Below, piece after piece: positions 59,026-59,970 of a DNA stretch of 59,970 nt (within the stretch, counting starts at the first letter, position 1; each line of letters begins with the position of its first letter). The position numbers were made by a program, and so were the translations under genes. The DNA comes from Candidatus Oscillochloris fontis. GTDB taxonomy: Bacteria > Chloroflexota > Chloroflexia > Chloroflexales > Chloroflexaceae. Where the stretch lies: NCBI RefSeq assembly GCF_004138135.1, contig NZ_RYFD01000028.1, forward strand, positions 1 to 59,970, written 5' to 3'. The notes under the pieces are model-generated. The model was not told the DNA's origin and made no database searches. It saw nothing but the letters and a program-made list of their open reading frames with translations.

Positions 59026-59346
59026 TTATACACCTTCAACGAGTTCACTCAGATCACCATAGTCATAGGGTGGGCGCTTTTGGATGGTAAGCACATCAAT
59101 AATCTGTTCCGTTTTTGACACTCCATAGACCACTCGCCACCGATCAATCCGCAGACGACGGAGTTTACAACCCTCTGGTATATCCAAATCTGTATCTGGC
59201 AGAAGCTTCAACGCCTTGCTATGTGGTGGGTGAGGGTTGTGAGCTAGACTGTCAATATCATGGCGGATACGCTGTCGCATATGACCAGGCAGTGCCTTCG
59301 CTTCACGCCAAGCCCGAGGTGTGATGAAAATCTCGTACTGCTTCAT
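59026..59346 (-). CDS. RelE/ParE-family toxin
   Basis: A 106-residue protein of RelE type: YEIFITPRAWREAKALPGHM (N-terminal strand and helix), RRLRIDRWRVVYGVSKTEQIIDVLTI (the core strands with conserved Arg) and a short C-terminal KRPPYDYGD segment. RelE-type toxins cut mRNA in the ribosome. The ATG at 59346 overlaps the antitoxin stop as ATGA. Order antitoxin-toxin is the usual one. Confidence 0.85.
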   Translation of the reverse strand: MKQYEIFITPRAWREAKALPGHMRQRIRHDIDSLAHNPHPPHSKALKLLPDTDLDIPEGCKLRRLRIDRWRVVYGVSKTEQIIDVLTIQKRPPYDYGDLSELVEGV

Positions 59347-59570
59347 ACCAGATCATCCATCACATCAGACCATTTGAGCCAACCAGCTTTTAGCCGATCT
59401 CCTCCGACCGCATGGAGATCAGAGAGCGCATCTTTGACGATAGCGTTGTCCTCAAGTGTCTCTAACCACTCGATGAGGCTCTCCCAATCCTCCGCATGGA
59501 GTACCGCCAACCGTCTGCCCTTAACGGTAACAAACTGGACGGATTGCAGTGCTTCGCTTCCGGTAGTCAT
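59343..59570 (-). CDS. antitoxin, Phd/YefM-like
   Basis: A 75-residue protein: VQFVTVKGRRLAVLHAEDWESLIEWLETLEDN resembles the N-terminal Phd/YefM DNA-binding fold (strand-strand-helix with the W-x-SLxEtl motif) and the acidic C-terminus ends in WSDVMDDLV. AGGAG lies six bases before the ATG at 59570. It overlaps the RelE-like toxin and is preceded by a TGCTATAAT promoter about 40 bases upstream. Confidence 0.75.
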   Translation of the reverse strand: MTTGSEALQSVQFVTVKGRRLAVLHAEDWESLIEWLETLEDNAIVKDALSDLHAVGGDRLKAGWLKWSDVMDDLV

Positions 59571-59609
59571 TGCATGCTCCTGATTATGGAAAAATGTCAT
59601 GCTGGAATG

Positions 59610-59618
59610 ATTATAGCA
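59610..59618 (-). promoter_or_regulatory. extended -10 promoter of the RelE-type pair
   Basis: The minus strand reads TGCTATAAT; start site near 59603, about 33 bases before the antitoxin ATG. Confidence 0.55.
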
Positions 59619-59648
59619 CCGGAAGGAACGAAAGTGCTATACTAGCTA

Positions 59649-59657
59649 TGCTATAAT
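59649..59657 (+). promoter_or_regulatory. extended -10 promoter of the last gene
   Basis: TGCTATAAT at 59649-59657, 33 bases before the ATG at 59691; GAGGT at 59682-59686 is the ribosome site. It diverges from the minus-strand promoter at 59610-59618. Confidence 0.6.
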
Positions 59658-59690
59658 TCCACCGATCTCCCCCCTACCTGCGAGGTAACA

Positions 59691-59970
59691 ATGGCTGACT
59701 GGCTGCTCTACACCATCGTTGGCGCTGCGGTCGTGTTGGTGCTCCTGCTGGTTGTTCTCATGCTCAAAGGCAAAATTGTTATCGGTGAGATTGAGCTTGG
59801 CTGGCCGCCAACGATTAAGTTGGTTCCGAAAACCGGTGCGTCTGCGGATCTTGGTTCGCATAACCAGATTAGGACGGCAGATGCGGCCAAGGTGGCGGGT
59901 GTCGAGTTTGAAAGCAAACTGCCCGGTCTGAGTATTGATGCCCGTGGTACGAGCGAGGTTTCGCAGATCA
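59691..59970 (+). CDS. membrane protein, truncated by the window end
   Basis: 93 residues are visible: one membrane helix (LLYTIVGAAVVLVLLLVVLML, residues 5-25) right after MADW, then a polar part reading KIVIGEIELGWPPTIKLVPK and ...KVAGVEFESKLPGL. The open frame continues beyond 59970. No family is recognised from this part. Promoter and ribosome site are good, so the gene is real. Confidence 0.6.
   Translation, partial: MADWLLYTIVGAAVVLVLLLVVLMLKGKIVIGEIELGWPPTIKLVPKTGASADLGSHNQIRTADAAKVAGVEFESKLPGLSIDARGTSEVSQI

Overview
The window reads as a chromosomal segment of a GC-rich, diderm-unlike bacterium, most probably a member of the Chloroflexota (class Chloroflexia, the filamentous anoxygenic phototroph group). 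This is an inference from overall protein style: multi-GAF SpoIIE phosphatase, RsbR-like STAS protein, SulP-rhodanese fusion, LutABC, Uma2 protein, and many short intergenic repeat families. No photosynthesis gene, rRNA or tRNA is visible, so the taxonomic call rests on similarity recalled from memory and not on a marker gene.

Layout. 157-4291 (minus): cell-surface sugar genes (two glycosyltransferase family 2 proteins, two SDR nucleotide-sugar epimerases). 4359-5780: STAS regulator and FmdB zinc ribbon. 5899-10990 (plus): SulP-STAS-rhodanese transporter, atypical GlpX and a large membrane protein as an overlapping operon. 11090-13087: rpsT and murJ, divergent. 13495-19694: glycosidase-fold protein, Uma2 protein, PatB/MalY-EamA pair and a SpoIIE phosphatase. 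19945-23198: TPP riboswitch with a terminator, then thiamine ABC transporter genes thiB and thiP. 23205-24110: CcdA-like protein. 24199-32824: stress module prkA-yhbH-(membrane glycosyltransferase-like gene)-spoVR, in which PrkA is interrupted by a 396-residue intein with homing-endonuclease motifs. 32925-40208: prmC, coiled-coil membrane protein, alpha/beta hydrolase, HU, NYN protein, secreted metallopeptidase and a tandem pair of metallo-beta-lactamase-fold proteins. 40237-41849 (minus): rsgA operon preceded by a tiny ORF and a four-segment attenuator-like structure. 42150-53166: htpG, amidase, GT4 glycosyltransferase, carA, HEPN-CBS protein, orphan DNA methylase, alpha/beta hydrolase and marR-MFS pair. 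53481-57048: lutABC followed by a VapBC-like pair. 57092-59970: small protein, M1 lipoprotein peptidase, RelE/Phd-type pair and a truncated membrane protein.

The intergenic DNA is unusually rich in short repeats. One family (about 135-150 bp, ends GTAACTGTTCACACTT, core of GACGCAAAG-type repeats) shows clear 8-bp target duplications and nested insertions, so it behaves as a MITE. A second family carries three consecutive hairpins, of which the middle one keeps a GGCGGC-NNN-GCCGCC tip while its long arms differ in every copy. Repeat DNA supplies start or stop codons to at least two genes (thiP-like permease, GT4 glycosyltransferase). Promoters in the window are often extended -10 elements (TGnTATAAT type), two of them placed so close to the start codon that leaderless mRNAs are expected.
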